From JALZMG01 sp963844175 (GTDB taxonomy: Bacteria > Actinomycetota > Acidimicrobiia > Acidimicrobiales > Ilumatobacteraceae), in assembly GCA_963844175.1 (NCBI GenBank), contig CAWJNE010000013.1:124001-188000 (forward strand): a DNA stretch of 64,000 bases, in the 5' to 3' direction. The notes under the pieces were generated by a model. It was not told where the DNA came from. It ran no database searches and saw nothing but the letters and a program-made list of their open reading frames with translations. Shown one piece after another: positions 26,510 to 35,027 of this stretch. Within the stretch, counting starts at the first letter, position 1, and each line of letters starts with the position of its first letter. A program made the translations under genes and the position numbers.

Positions 26510-27763
26510 ATGGACCTGCCTCGTCAGGGTCGCCCGGTCGACGACGTGATGTCGGAGCTGGCGGCCAAGCGGACCGACGATGTCGACTGGGCCGGTGGGC
26601 GTACGTTCAGCTTGGTGTACGACGGTGGTCCGTCGGTGCACGAGGTGGCTGCCCGGGCGGCGCAGCTGTACCTCCACGAGAACGCGCTGAACACCAAGGC
26701 CTTCCCGTCGCTCGGGCAGATCCAGTCCGAGGTCGTCGGGTGGACGGCCGGACTGCTGCACGGCCCCGACACCGCCGGCGGGTTCCTCACCAGCGGCGGG
26801 ACGGAGTCGATCCAGTGCGCCGTGCTGGCGGCGCGTGAGCGCGGCCGGATCGAGCGGGGCATCACCGACCCCGAGATCGTGCTGGCGGAGAGCGCCCACG
26901 CGGCGTTCCACAAGTCGGCCCACCTGTTCGGCATGCGTGTGGTCAAGGTGCCGGTCCTCGCCGACTGGACGGCCGACCTCGATGCGATGGCGGCGGCCGT
27001 CGGACCGAACACCGTGCTCGTCGTCGGATCGGCGCCGCAGTACCCGCAGGGCGTCGTCGATCCGATCCCGGAGATCGCCGAGATCGCCGCATCGGTCGAC
27101 GCCAACTGCCACGTCGACGCCTGCATGGGTGGGTTCGTGCTGCCGTTCGCCGAGCTGCTCGGGCGACCCGTGCCGCCGTGGGACTTCCGTGTCGACGGCG
27201 TCCACTCGATCTCCGCCGACATCCACAAGCTCGGCTACGCCCCCAAGGGCGTGTCGGTCATCCTCCACCGCACCAAGGAGCTGCGGCGCTACCAGACGTT
27301 CGTCTTCGACGGTTGGCTCGGCGGGTTCTACGCCTCACCGAACCTGCAGGGGACACGCGCCGGGCTCCCGATGGCCGCCGCCTGGGCGGTGATGGCCCAC
27401 CTGGGTGTGGACGGCTACCTCGAACGGACCGGGATCGTGCTGCACACGGCCGACCGGATGCGCGCCGGGATCGCCGCCACGGACGGCGGACGGGTCCTCG
27501 GCGGCGGCTCGTACCACGTGGTCGCGATGGCGGCGGACCCGGCTGCGGACCACCCCCTGGACGTGTTCGCCCTCGGCGACGCGCTGGGTCGGCGGGGGTG
27601 GTACCACGACCGCCAGGGTCCGCCCGACACCCTGCACTCGACGGTCAGCTACGGCAACGCCGAGGTCATCGACGAGTACCTCGGCGATCTGGCCGACTGC
27701 GCCGCCGAGGTGCGCGGCCAGCGCACCGCCGACCGCTCCACCGACTACGCCACCCTCGAGTAG
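26510..27763 (+). CDS. PLP-dependent decarboxylase/sphingosine-1-phosphate lyase-like enzyme
   Basis: A 417-residue fold-type I PLP enzyme. It resembles the S1P-lyase/group II decarboxylase branch: LYLHENALNTKAFPSLGQIQSEVV, GFLTSGGTESIQCAVLAARERGR, HAAFHKSAHLFGM, HVDACMGGFVLPF and the Schiff-base Lys in SISADIHKLGYAPKG. It lacks the membrane anchor of eukaryotic S1P lyases, as expected for a bacterial homologue. The starts GTG 26507 and ATG 26510 differ by one residue. It lies 39 bases after metH and could share its transcript. The substrate is unknown; a phosphorylated amino alcohol or an amino acid is possible. Confidence 0.88.
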   Translation: MDLPRQGRPVDDVMSELAAKRTDDVDWAGGRTFSLVYDGGPSVHEVAARAAQLYLHENALNTKAFPSLGQIQSEVVGWTAGLLHGPDTAGGFLTSGGTESIQCAVLAARERGRIERGITDPEIVLAESAHAAFHKSAHLFGMRVVKVPVLADWTADLDAMAAAVGPNTVLVVGSAPQYPQGVVDPIPEIAEIAASVDANCHVDACMGGFVLPFAELLGRPVPPWDFRVDGVHSISADIHKLGYAPKGVSVILHRTKELRRYQTFVFDGWLGGFYASPNLQGTRAGLPMAAAWAVMAHLGVDGYLERTGIVLHTADRMRAGIAATDGGRVLGGGSYHVVAMAADPAADHPLDVFALGDALGRRGWYHDRQGPPDTLHSTVSYGNAEVIDEYLGDLADCAAEVRGQRTADRSTDYATLE

Positions 27764-27852
27764 CCCATCCGAGGGTTTCGTGCATTCGAGGGTTTCCTGC
27801 GGGGCTTCCCCGCACCTGACCCTCCGATGCAGGAAACCCTCCGATGGATGGG
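27764..27852. repeat. Palindromic repeat element, copy B
   Basis: It has the same architecture as copy A: CATCCGAGGGTTT then CATTCGAGGGTTT on the left, a GCGGGGCTTCCCCGC hairpin in the centre, and CCCTCCGATG plus AAACCCTCCGATG on the right. The right arms carry a matching change (CTCC for CTCG). It occupies the gap between two convergent genes. Confidence 0.85.
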
Positions 27853-27858
27853 TTGCGG

Positions 27859-28698
27859 TCAGGGGAGGTCGGCGACGGCGGCCAACGCCGTGTCGATGGT
27901 CTCCTGGACGTCGGTCCCAGGTCTCGGCATCACGACCAGCCGGTCGACGCCGAGCTCGGCGAACGCTGCGGCGGTCTCGGCCGTCAGCCGTCCCCGTGGC
28001 GTGACGGAGATCTCCAGCCGACCGAGCGACTCGGCCCGGTCGACGCGGTCGCCCGCCTCGGCCAGGCCGGCCAGCGACGCCGCCGTGTCCTCGGGCCGCT
28101 GGGCGAACCCGTACCAACCCTGGGCACCTGCGACCGATCGGCGATACGCCGCCGCCGAGTGCCCGCCGACGACGATCGGGATCGGCTGCTGCACCGGCCG
28201 CGGGTGGGCATCGACACCGGCGAAGTCGGCGAACCGCCCGTGGAACTGCGGGTGCTCGTCGTACCAGAGCGACGCCATGGCCGCCAGGTACTCGTCGGTC
28301 ACCGCTCCGCGCTCGTCGTAGTTGGCGCCGATCGCCCGGAACTCGGGCTCCAGGTACCCGACGCCGACGCCCAGCGTCACCCGTCCTCCGCTGAGCACGT
28401 CCAGGCTGGCGACCTGTTTGGCGAGGACGACCGGGTTGCGCTGCGGCATGATCACGATGCCGGTGGCCAGGCGCACCGTCGACGTGTTGGCGGCGGCCCA
28501 CGCCAGCGCCAGCAGCGGGTCGAGCGCGGCGTCCTGCGGGGCCATCGGCGACGGCGGCACCTGCGGATCCGGCAGCACGACGTGCTCGCCAGCCCAGACC
28601 GATTCGAAGCCGGCGCGTTCGGCGGCCGCCGCCGTCTCGGCCAGCCCGGTCGGCTGGGCGCACGCTCCCATGTTGATGCTGAACAGGCCGAGTCGCAT
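27859..28698 (-). CDS. LLM-class F420-dependent oxidoreductase
   Basis: A 279-residue luciferase-like TIM barrel: MRLGLFSINMG, AERAGFESVWAGEHVVLP, RLATGIVIMPQRNPVVLAKQVASLDVLSGGRVTLGVGVGYLEPEF, VGGHSAAAYRRSVA. The pattern matches the TIGR03619-type F420-using group common in actinobacteria. The substrate is unknown. ATG 28698 removes a long antisense-looking extension. The divergent arfB starts 43 bases away. Cofactor F420 is inferred from the family; FMN is an alternative. Confidence 0.9.
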   Translation of the reverse strand: MRLGLFSINMGACAQPTGLAETAAAAERAGFESVWAGEHVVLPDPQVPPSPMAPQDAALDPLLALAWAAANTSTVRLATGIVIMPQRNPVVLAKQVASLDVLSGGRVTLGVGVGYLEPEFRAIGANYDERGAVTDEYLAAMASLWYDEHPQFHGRFADFAGVDAHPRPVQQPIPIVVGGHSAAAYRRSVAGAQGWYGFAQRPEDTAASLAGLAEAGDRVDRAESLGRLEISVTPRGRLTAETAAAFAELGVDRLVVMPRPGTDVQETIDTALAAVADLP

Positions 28699-28740
28699 GC
28701 CGAAAGTGTGCACGCCGAGCCCGCGCAGCACACTGACGAG

Positions 28741-29163
28741 GTGGACGACGTCGTGGTGGACCCGCACGTCACCATCCCCGTCACCGAGCTGCAGTGGCGC
28801 TTCTCGAGGTCGTCGGGGGCCGGTGGCCAGCACGTCAACACCACCGACTCCCGCGTCGAGCTGTCGTGGGACCTCCTCGCCTCGCCCGTGCTGACGGCGG
28901 CGCAGCGTGAGCGGGCCCGCCAGCGGCTCGGCGCGGCGATGATCGACGGCGTCGTGACGGTCACGGCCTCCGACCGCCGTTCGCAGCTGCGCAACCGCGA
29001 GCTGGCCGCGGAGCGCCTCGCACGCCTGGTCGCAGGAGCGATCGCGCCGCCGCCGCCGCGGCGGCGACCGACCCGCCCGAGCGCTGGGTCCCGGCGCCGG
29101 CGGGCCGACGACAAGCGCCGCCGGTCGGAGACCAAGCGCCTGCGCCGTCCGCCGACGGACTGA
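28741..29163 (+). CDS. arfB: Alternative ribosome-rescue factor ArfB (codon-independent peptidyl-tRNA hydrolase)
   Basis: A 140-residue protein with the catalytic GGQ motif in SSGAGGQHVNTTDSRVEL, the class I release-factor domain 3 core (LTAAQRERARQRLG, SDRRSQLRNRELAAERL), and a C-terminal basic tail (RRRADDKRRRSETKRLRRP) of the kind that inserts into the empty mRNA channel of stalled ribosomes. No codon-recognition domain is present, which separates it from RF1/RF2. GTG 28741 is the likely start; the upstream in-frame sequence overlaps the LLM gene in antisense. Confidence 0.92.
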   Translation: MDDVVVDPHVTIPVTELQWRFSRSSGAGGQHVNTTDSRVELSWDLLASPVLTAAQRERARQRLGAAMIDGVVTVTASDRRSQLRNRELAAERLARLVAGAIAPPPPRRRPTRPSAGSRRRRADDKRRRSETKRLRRPPTD

Positions 29164-29271
29164 CGTCGACACGTACCGCTCGAACACCGAGCGCAGAGCA
29201 GCGTGGCTGTCGTGCCGTCCACGTCGCACCACGTCCTCGTCGCGGGTCGCTTCAGTCGCGCTTCACGTCGA

Positions 29272-29634
29272 TCATCCGTCGACGGCGTCGAGCAGCTCCC
29301 GGGCCCGCTCCGTCGGACGGCCGATCACCGCACGGTCGCTGGTCACCAGCAGCGGCCGCTCGAGCAGTTGCGGGTGGCGCGCCAGCACGTCGACGACGGC
29401 GTCGGCCGTGGCCACGTCGTCCTCGGTCACGCCGAGCTCGTCCCAGCGGTCGCGCCGCACGAGTCGATCGACGGGCCCCTCCAACTTGTCGACGATCGTC
29501 CGCAGGGTGGCGGCATCGGGCGGGTCATCGAGGTACCGCACGACGTCGACCTCGACACCCAACTCGTCGGCGACCGCCATCGCCTGGCGGGACTTGGTGC
29601 AGCGCGGGTTGTGGTAGATCGTGACGGCGGCCAT
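29272..29634 (-). CDS. arsC: Arsenate reductase/ArsC-family protein
   Basis: A 120-residue thioredoxin-fold protein: VTIYHNPRCTKSRQAM with the active-site Cys after an Arg, VVRYLDDPPDAATLRTIVDKL, and the C-terminal RPLLVTSDRAVIGRP with the conserved Arg residues of glutaredoxin-linked arsenate reductases. It matches ArsC (and YfgD-type) proteins in length. No arsR, arsB or acr3 gene is adjacent, so the arsenate role is only a family-based guess. Its start codon overlaps head-to-head with the MFS start in CATG. Confidence 0.88.
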   Translation of the reverse strand: MAAVTIYHNPRCTKSRQAMAVADELGVEVDVVRYLDDPPDAATLRTIVDKLEGPVDRLVRRDRWDELGVTEDDVATADAVVDVLARHPQLLERPLLVTSDRAVIGRPTERARELLDAVDG

Positions 29635-30838
29635 GACCCACCACGCTACGGAACCCAGGGTCGGTCGTTCCCGGTCGGCACGCATCGCCATCGGCTTGGT
29701 CTTCTTCGTCAACGGCGTGACGTTCGCCTCGTGGTTCCCACGCCTGCCCGAGATCCAGGAGCGCATCGATGTCTCCGACCGCACGCTCGGCATCGCGCTC
29801 GTCGGCAGCGGCGTGGGCGGGTTGGCCGCCAGCTTGATGAGCGGCCGGCTGGTCGACCGGTTCGGGAGCCGCGCGATGACGGCGCTCACGTCGGCCGGCC
29901 TGTCGATCGCGCTGCCGCTGATGGGCGTGGCGCCGAGCGCTGTCCTCGTGTTCGCCACCCTGGTCCTGCTCGGCTCGCTCGACGGTCTGACGGACGTGTC
30001 GATGAACGCCCAGGCCGTCGAGCTGCAGCGCCGCGGTGGGTCGTCGATCATCTCCCGCTTCCACGCGCTGTGGTCGGCGGGCAGCGTCGTGGGCGGGCTG
30101 TTGGCCAGCCGGGCCGCCCAGGTCGGCCTGGAGCTACGGACCCAGTTGCTGATCACGGCCGTCGTGCTCGTCGGGATGACGGCAGTGGCCGCCCGTTGGC
30201 TGCTGCCCACCACGGCGGCCACCCGTGAACGGGAGCGACGAGCGCCCACCCCGGAGCGCTCGTGGCCGCGCTCGATCCTGCTGCGACTGCTCCTCGTCGG
30301 CGTGGCCGTGGCGCTGGCCGAGGCCCCGCCGAACGAGTGGGCCGCGCTGATGATGGCGGACCGCTTCGACCTCGGGCCGGGCGCCGCGGGCCTCGGTTTC
30401 GTAGCCGTCGCCGGTGGGATGCTCATCGGCCGCATCGTCGGCGACCACGCCACCGACCGGTTCGGGTCGGAGCCCACTCGACGGTGCGGGGCCGCGCTGG
30501 CCGCGGTCGGCGTCGCGATCGCCACGTTGGCGCCCCACCCGGTCGCCGCGGGCGCGGGGTTGATCGTGACCGGACTGGGCTTGTCGACGTTGTTCCCGCT
30601 GCTGTTCCGCGCCGCCAGCGACCTGACCCACGGCTCGCACTCCGGCATGGCGGCGTTCTCGTCGGGCGCGCGGCTCGGGTTCCTCGTCGCGTCACCGGCG
30701 ATCGGGCTCATCGCCGGCGGCAGCTCGATCGCCGTCGCCGTGCTGATCGTGGCCGGTGGGGCGGGCGTCGCCGTCGCCGTCAGTCGCCTGCCCGCCCGGG
30801 CGGCGGGCGAGCTGGCCGCGCAGCCCCGTCCGTCGTGA
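29633..30838 (+). CDS. MFS transporter
   Basis: A 401-residue protein with twelve membrane segments. The MFS loop motif between helices 2 and 3 is GRLVDRFGSRAMTAL; the N-terminus shows FVNGVTFASWFPRLPEIQ, typical of the YbjJ-like/fucose-permease-like subgroup. A second-half repeat (DHATDRFGSEPTRRCGAAL) is visible. The cargo is unknown. ATG 29633 overlaps the arsC start on the other strand; GTG 29621 would extend into arsC. The promoter must therefore lie inside arsC, and leaderless translation is likely. Confidence 0.88.
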   Translation: MTHHATEPRVGRSRSARIAIGLVFFVNGVTFASWFPRLPEIQERIDVSDRTLGIALVGSGVGGLAASLMSGRLVDRFGSRAMTALTSAGLSIALPLMGVAPSAVLVFATLVLLGSLDGLTDVSMNAQAVELQRRGGSSIISRFHALWSAGSVVGGLLASRAAQVGLELRTQLLITAVVLVGMTAVAARWLLPTTAATRERERRAPTPERSWPRSILLRLLLVGVAVALAEAPPNEWAALMMADRFDLGPGAAGLGFVAVAGGMLIGRIVGDHATDRFGSEPTRRCGAALAAVGVAIATLAPHPVAAGAGLIVTGLGLSTLFPLLFRAASDLTHGSHSGMAAFSSGARLGFLVASPAIGLIAGGSSIAVAVLIVAGGAGVAVAVSRLPARAAGELAAQPRPS

Positions 30839-30919
30839 CACCCCTGGCGTAGGTTCACCGCCACCGACGTCCCCCTCACCCGTACGGGCCTCCGAGCCCG
30901 GCACCAAGGGAGGGTTCAC

Positions 30920-31366
30920 GTGTCCCAGTTCTGTGGGGTGCACCGGCCGCCGCGCGCTGGCATCGACCCCGTCGATTCCGCCGACGCGGCGTTGGCCGTC
31001 ATCCGCTTGGCGGTCACCCGCCCGATGCGCTCGGAGGTCGTGGTGCTCGTGCTCGACGGCGACCGCCGAGGGCGCACCGTCGTCGTCGTCGACGGCACCG
31101 ACGAGCCCGACGCCGTGGTCGAGATCGTCGAGCGGCTGGCGGGTTCGCTCGTCGATGCGGAGGGCGCCGCAGCCCTCGTCGTCGCCTCCGTCCGGCCCGG
31201 CGGTGGGCCGCTCGCCGGCGATACCGACCGCTGGTTGGAGGCCAGCGAAGCGGCCGAGCAGGCCGGCGTCGAGTTGCTCGAGTGGTTCGTCATCTCGGAT
31301 GACCTGGGGCCACCGACGGCGTGGTGCCCACGCGATCTCCTCGCCGAGCCGCCGAGGTGGTCGTGA
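30920..31366 (+). CDS. Hypothetical protein, degenerate RadC/JAB-like
   Basis: A 148-residue protein from GTG 30920, preceded by GGGAGGG. The visible order of elements (EVVVLVLDGDRRGRTVVVVDG, then VASVRPGGGPLAGDTDRWLEASEAAEQAGVELLEWFVI) resembles the RadC/JAB fold, in which a HxH...D zinc site follows the second strand. Here the histidines are replaced (ASVRP), so it would be catalytically dead. The similarity is my reading and may be wrong. Its stop abuts the stop of the convergent DUF4031 gene with no base between. Confidence 0.65.
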   Translation: MSQFCGVHRPPRAGIDPVDSADAALAVIRLAVTRPMRSEVVVLVLDGDRRGRTVVVVDGTDEPDAVVEIVERLAGSLVDAEGAAALVVASVRPGGGPLAGDTDRWLEASEAAEQAGVELLEWFVISDDLGPPTAWCPRDLLAEPPRWS

Positions 31367-31645
31367 TCAGCCGGTGCGGGCCCGCCGCTGCGCCGGGGTC
31401 AGCCGCAGCCCGGCGGCGCGCAGCCGGCGCACCAGCTCGCGACTCTCGACTTCCACCGCACCGGCCGCCACCACCTCGTCGCGGTGCTCCTCGGGCACGT
31501 CGTAGTGGTCGCCCTGGAACCCGCGGCGCGGGATGCCGAGGCCCGCCGCGAACTCGTGCAGCTCGTCGAGCGACGAGTCGCTCACGAGGTGGCACCACTT
31601 GCGGCCGCGCCACCACCAGCGGGGTTCGTCAACGAGGACCGCCAT
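31367..31645 (-). CDS. DUF4031-domain protein
   Basis: A 92-residue protein: MAVLVDEPRWWWRGRKWCHLVSD, LDELHEFAAGLGIPRRGFQGDHYDVPEEHRDEVVAAGA and a basic C-terminus. The pattern, with WxxRGRxWxHLxSD and FxGDHYDVP, is diagnostic of DUF4031, a small actinobacterial family of unknown role. ATG 31645 begins exactly at the conserved block; a longer start at 31690 adds unlikely residues. It overlaps no other gene and meets the upstream gene stop-to-stop. Confidence 0.85.
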   Translation of the reverse strand: MAVLVDEPRWWWRGRKWCHLVSDSSLDELHEFAAGLGIPRRGFQGDHYDVPEEHRDEVVAAGAVEVESRELVRRLRAAGLRLTPAQRRARTG

Positions 31646-31700
31646 CGCACGCAGTCTGCCGGAGGAGTCCAGCCCCACGCGCGAGGGCAAGACTCGGGCC

Positions 31701-32327
31701 GTGCCGGACGACAGCGAGCTGCGGGCCGCGTGGGCGGCGGCCGTCGGGACGTCACCGGACGCTGAGGCAGCGTTCGACGACGTCGTCGGGCGACACCGCC
31801 AGGCCCACCGCCGCTACCACACCGTCCGCCACGTCACCTGGGTGGTCCGCCACGTCCAGGAACTGGCGGTCGAGGAGCCGGTCGACGACCTCGACGCCAT
31901 CGTCGTCGCCGCCTTCTTCCACGACGCCGTCTACGACGCGAGAGCGACGGACAACGAGGCGCAGAGCGCAGCCCTGGCCCGCCGGGTGCTGATCGAGCTG
32001 GGCTGGCCCACGGCGCGCGCCGACACGGTGGCCCAGCTGGTGCAGGCGACGGCGGACCACGCGCCGAGCGGCTCGGCCGACGTCAACGTCCTGGTGGACG
32101 CCGACCTGGCCGTGCTGGGCAGCGACCCAGCGGCCTACGAGGCCTACGTCACCGGCGTGCGCAGCGAGTACGCCCACGTGGACGAGGCGGCGTGGCGCAC
32201 CGGTCGAGGCGCGGTCCTGCGGGGCATGCTGGAGCGGGCGCCGCTCTACGCGACGGCGACCGGCCGGCGCCGTTGGGGGGCCCGGGCCCGGGCCAACGTG
32301 GTCGCCGAGCTGGCGACGCTGTCCTGA
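31701..32327 (+). CDS. HD-domain metal-dependent phosphohydrolase
   Basis: A 208-residue protein from GTG 31701. It belongs to the predicted HD-superfamily hydrolases: His in RYHTVRHV, the HD doublet in AAFFHDAVYD, and the later Asp in DADLAVLG. The conserved block DNEAQSAALARRVLIELGW follows the HD pair. No nucleotide-synthetase domain is present, so it is unlike RelA/SpoT. The substrate is unknown. It starts 56 bases from the divergent DUF4031 gene. Confidence 0.88.
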   Translation: MPDDSELRAAWAAAVGTSPDAEAAFDDVVGRHRQAHRRYHTVRHVTWVVRHVQELAVEEPVDDLDAIVVAAFFHDAVYDARATDNEAQSAALARRVLIELGWPTARADTVAQLVQATADHAPSGSADVNVLVDADLAVLGSDPAAYEAYVTGVRSEYAHVDEAAWRTGRGAVLRGMLERAPLYATATGRRRWGARARANVVAELATLS

Positions 32328-32333
32328 CCGGCG

Positions 32334-32374
32334 GGCACCGGTCGGCACCGGTCGGCAACGGTCGGCAACGGTCG
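32334..32374 (+). repeat. Ten-base tandem repeat
   Basis: About four copies of GTCGGCAACG (variants GTCGGCACCG) run through the gap between two genes. The last copy turns into CGCCGACCG, so the array can also form a hairpin with its own repeats. Confidence 0.7.
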
Positions 32375-32393
32375 CCGACCGTAGGTTGGCGGC

Positions 32394-32798
32394 GTGCAGC
32401 TCGACCTCGTGACGCTCCTCGTCGAGGACCAGGACGCGGCGATCGACTTCTTCGTCGGCGTGCTCGGCTTCGAGGTCACCGCCGATGAGCCGGCGGCGAC
32501 GAACGACGGGCGGCCGAAGCGGTGGGTCGTGGTCCGCCCGCCCGGGGCGGCGACCGGGCTCCTGCTCGCCGTCGCCGACGGCGACGAGCAGGTGGCCGCC
32601 GTCGGCCGTCAGGTCGGCGGCCGGGTCGGCCACTTCCTCCGCGTCGATGACTTCGGGTCGACGCTGCGGCGGATGGAGGCGGCCGGTGTCCGGTTCGTGG
32701 GACGGCCACGCACCGAGCCCTATGGCGAGGTGGTGGTCTTCGTCGACGTGGCCGGCAACCGGTGGGACCTCCTCGGCCCCGATCCCCGAGCTGGTTGA
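32394..32798 (+). CDS. VOC-family (glyoxalase/dioxygenase-fold) protein
   Basis: A 134-residue protein from GTG 32394, with the typical two beta-alpha-beta modules: VTLLVEDQDAAIDFFVGVLGFEVTAD, then GHFLRVDDFGSTLRRMEAAGVRFVGRPRTEPYGEVVVFVDVAGNRWDLLGP. The metal-ligand positions (an initial H/Q and a final E) are not standard: the first strand has L rather than H, and the end has D. It may therefore be a binding or non-canonical member. The small size matches stand-alone glyoxalase-fold proteins. Confidence 0.85.
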   Translation: MQLDLVTLLVEDQDAAIDFFVGVLGFEVTADEPAATNDGRPKRWVVVRPPGAATGLLLAVADGDEQVAAVGRQVGGRVGHFLRVDDFGSTLRRMEAAGVRFVGRPRTEPYGEVVVFVDVAGNRWDLLGPDPRAG

Positions 32799-32807
32799 CT
32801 GGGCGCC

Positions 32808-33128
32808 ATGGCTGCGCCCGGTGTCGCCCCCGCGCCGACCCGTCCGGCGCCGACACGTCCGGCTCCCGCGCTCGTCGAGGAGCTCGAGGAGGTCGTCGAG
32901 CCCGGTGAACCCCAGCATGCGCACATCGTGAAGGTGGAGCCCGGAGAGTCGGCCACGGCCAAGGTGCTGGAGGCGCGCATCTACGGGACGCCGATCGAGG
33001 CGCTGTGCGGTCATGTGTGGGTGCCGTCGCGGGATCCGAAGCAGCTGCCGCTGTGCCAGGAGTGCAAGTCGATCTACGACCTGTACAAGGCGTTCAACGA
33101 CGGCCTGTCGGACGCGCCGAACGACTGA
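32808..33128 (+). CDS. DUF3039-domain protein
   Basis: A 106-residue actinobacterial protein. The N-terminus is Pro/Ala-rich with a repeated APTRPAPTRPAP. The conserved C-terminal half has HAHIVKVEPGESATAKVLEARIYGTPIEALCGHVWVPSRDPKQLPLCQECKSIYD, in which Cys residues in CGH and CQEC could bind zinc. DUF3039 is nearly universal in actinobacteria; the role is unknown. It sits nine bases after the VOC gene and nine bases before the NUDIX gene, so the three probably form one operon. Confidence 0.9.
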   Translation: MAAPGVAPAPTRPAPTRPAPALVEELEEVVEPGEPQHAHIVKVEPGESATAKVLEARIYGTPIEALCGHVWVPSRDPKQLPLCQECKSIYDLYKAFNDGLSDAPND

Positions 33129-33136
33129 CTCGCCCG

Positions 33137-33643
33137 GTGGACGAGCGGACCACGGAGCACCTGCGGATCCGTTCGTCGGTCCGCGCGGTGGTGCTCGATC
33201 CGGCCGACCGCGTGCTCCTCGTGCGCTTCGAGTTCCCGACGGCCACGGTGTGGGCCACGCCCGGCGGGGGCCAGGAGGAGGGCGAGGACGACCGCGCCAC
33301 GCTGCTGCGTGAGCTCGACGAGGAGCTCGGGCTGCAGGACGTCGAGCTCGGGCCGCATGTCTGGGACCGCCTGCACATCGTCCCGTTCGTCGATGGGCGG
33401 TGGGACGGCCAGCGCGACCGGATCTACCTCGTGCGCACGGCGGAGTTCGAACCCACGCCGCGGCTGACCTGGGAGCAGCTGCGGGCGGAACGGCTGCACG
33501 AGCTGCGGTGGTGGACGACCGCCGAGCTCGCCGCGGCGGCCGCCGACGACGAGGTCGTGTTCGCGCCGCGCCGCCTCCCGGCGCTGCTCGGCGAGCTGCT
33601 CGCCGACGGCCCGCCGGCGAGCCCGATCGACACCGGCGTCTGA
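33137..33643 (+). CDS. NUDIX hydrolase
   Basis: A 168-residue protein from GTG 33137. The NUDIX box is complete: GGQEEGEDDRATLLRELDEELGL fits Gx5Ex7REUxEExGU. The N-terminal strand SSVRAVVLDPADRVLLVRFEF and the C-terminal LHELRWWTTAELAA are as in general NUDIX hydrolases of nucleoside diphosphate derivatives. The substrate is undetermined. It follows DUF3039 and converges on the M20 peptidase, whose stop is nine bases away. Confidence 0.92.
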   Translation: MDERTTEHLRIRSSVRAVVLDPADRVLLVRFEFPTATVWATPGGGQEEGEDDRATLLRELDEELGLQDVELGPHVWDRLHIVPFVDGRWDGQRDRIYLVRTAEFEPTPRLTWEQLRAERLHELRWWTTAELAAAAADDEVVFAPRRLPALLGELLADGPPASPIDTGV

Positions 33644-33651
33644 CCGCCCGC

Positions 33652-35007
33652 TCAGGCCATCAGGTCGGCGACCACGCGCTGCCACAGCTCGACGGTCAGC
33701 GCCAGCGACTCGACGTCGACGCGCTCGTCGTGGCCGTGGAAGCGGCGGCCGAACTCGGCCGGGTCGACGTGCGGGCTGAACAGGCCGGCGCCGTAGGCGA
33801 TGGCGCCGAGGTCGCGGAACACGCGGGCGTCGGTGAACCCGACCGAGAACTGCGGCGCCAGCCGGGCGCCGGGGAACGGCACGGTCACGGCCCGGTTGAG
33901 GGCATCCCACAACGGTGTGTCGACGCGGCTGATCGACGCCGGATCGTCCATCAGCACCTCGATCTCGACGTGGTCGGCGAGGTCGCCGAGCGCCTCCCGC
34001 AGGTGCGCCGTCACCTCGTCGGTGGACTCGCCGGGGAGCGTGCGCACGTCGACGTCGAGGAGCACGTCGTCGGGGATGACGTTGGTCTTCATCACCCCGC
34101 CGTCGATCAGGTTCGGCGAGAAGGTCGTGTGGGTGCAGGCGTGGAGGTGGGCTGCGGCGGCGGCGCTCGGCAGCTCGTCGAGCGCGGCGTCGATGCGCGC
34201 CGGGTCGAGCAGCGCTGCCTTGACCTCGTCGGGCAGGCCGAGCGACTCGACCCGCGCCGGCCACAGCTCGTGGAAGCGGGGCGCCGGTCGGTACTCGGCG
34301 AGTCGTTGCACGACGGCCGCCGCCTTGACCAGCGCGTTGTCGATGCGGAACGGCATGGAGCCGTGCCCCGGCGCGCCGCGCACGCGCAGGCGCCGCCACG
34401 CCACCCCCTTCTCGGCCACCGTGACCCCGATGACGGGCGCCTCGGGTGGGCCCTCGTGCAGGCCACCGCTCTCGGTCAGGACGTAGTCGCAGCGGATCGC
34501 CTCCGGATCGTGCTCGGCGACCCATCGGGCGCCGACCGCGCTGCCCGCTTCCTCGTCCGCCACAGCGAAGTAGAGGAGGTCGCCGCGCGGGCGGATCCCA
34601 CGGTCGGCGAGGTCGCGGAACGCCACGGCCATCGACGCCGTGAGGTTGAGCATGTCGACCGCACCGCGCCCCCACACCTCGTCGATGCCGTCCGGGCTGC
34701 GGATCAGCTCGCCGCCGAACGGATCCTCGCGCCAGCCGCCGGCGTGCACCGGCACCACATCGGTGTGGCCCATCAGGCACAGGCTCGGTGCCGTCGGATC
34801 GCGCCCCTCGATCCGAGCGACGAACGAGGCCCGACCGGGGACCGGCTCCCAACGCTGCACGTCGACACCCGGCCCCGCCACGATGCCCTGGAGGACGTCG
34901 GCGTTGCGCGTCTCCTCCCCTGATCCGGGCGTACCGTCGTTGACGCAGCGGTTGCGGATCAGCGTCTGCAAGAGCTCGACGGTCGCTCCGGTGAGATCGG
35001 CGCCCAT
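33652..35007 (-). CDS. M20-family metallo-hydrolase (ArgE/DapE/aminoacylase-like)
   Basis: A 451-residue zinc enzyme. It shows LCLMGHTDVVPV (first metal His and Asp), WGRGAVDMLN (bridging Asp), AVADEEAGS (catalytic Glu-Glu), the dimerisation-domain PGHGSMP and the C-terminal metal His in FHGHDERVDVESL. The pattern matches the M20/M25/M40 carboxypeptidase-aminoacylase group; the specific substrate is unknown. ATG 35007 gives a normal N-terminus, while ATG 35025 would leave only two bases to the divergent YbaK start. Confidence 0.9.
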   Translation of the reverse strand: MGADLTGATVELLQTLIRNRCVNDGTPGSGEETRNADVLQGIVAGPGVDVQRWEPVPGRASFVARIEGRDPTAPSLCLMGHTDVVPVHAGGWREDPFGGELIRSPDGIDEVWGRGAVDMLNLTASMAVAFRDLADRGIRPRGDLLYFAVADEEAGSAVGARWVAEHDPEAIRCDYVLTESGGLHEGPPEAPVIGVTVAEKGVAWRRLRVRGAPGHGSMPFRIDNALVKAAAVVQRLAEYRPAPRFHELWPARVESLGLPDEVKAALLDPARIDAALDELPSAAAAAHLHACTHTTFSPNLIDGGVMKTNVIPDDVLLDVDVRTLPGESTDEVTAHLREALGDLADHVEIEVLMDDPASISRVDTPLWDALNRAVTVPFPGARLAPQFSVGFTDARVFRDLGAIAYGAGLFSPHVDPAEFGRRFHGHDERVDVESLALTVELWQRVVADLMA

Positions 35008-35027
35008 CGGCCTAGTGTCGCCCATCC

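Noticed and set aside
22901..27268. A 1455-codon open frame on the minus strand opposite metH
   Set aside because: It is a shadow of the GC-biased metH and PLP-enzyme genes; its product is His/Val/Gln/Asp-rich with no domain, while the plus strand holds complete conserved enzymes.
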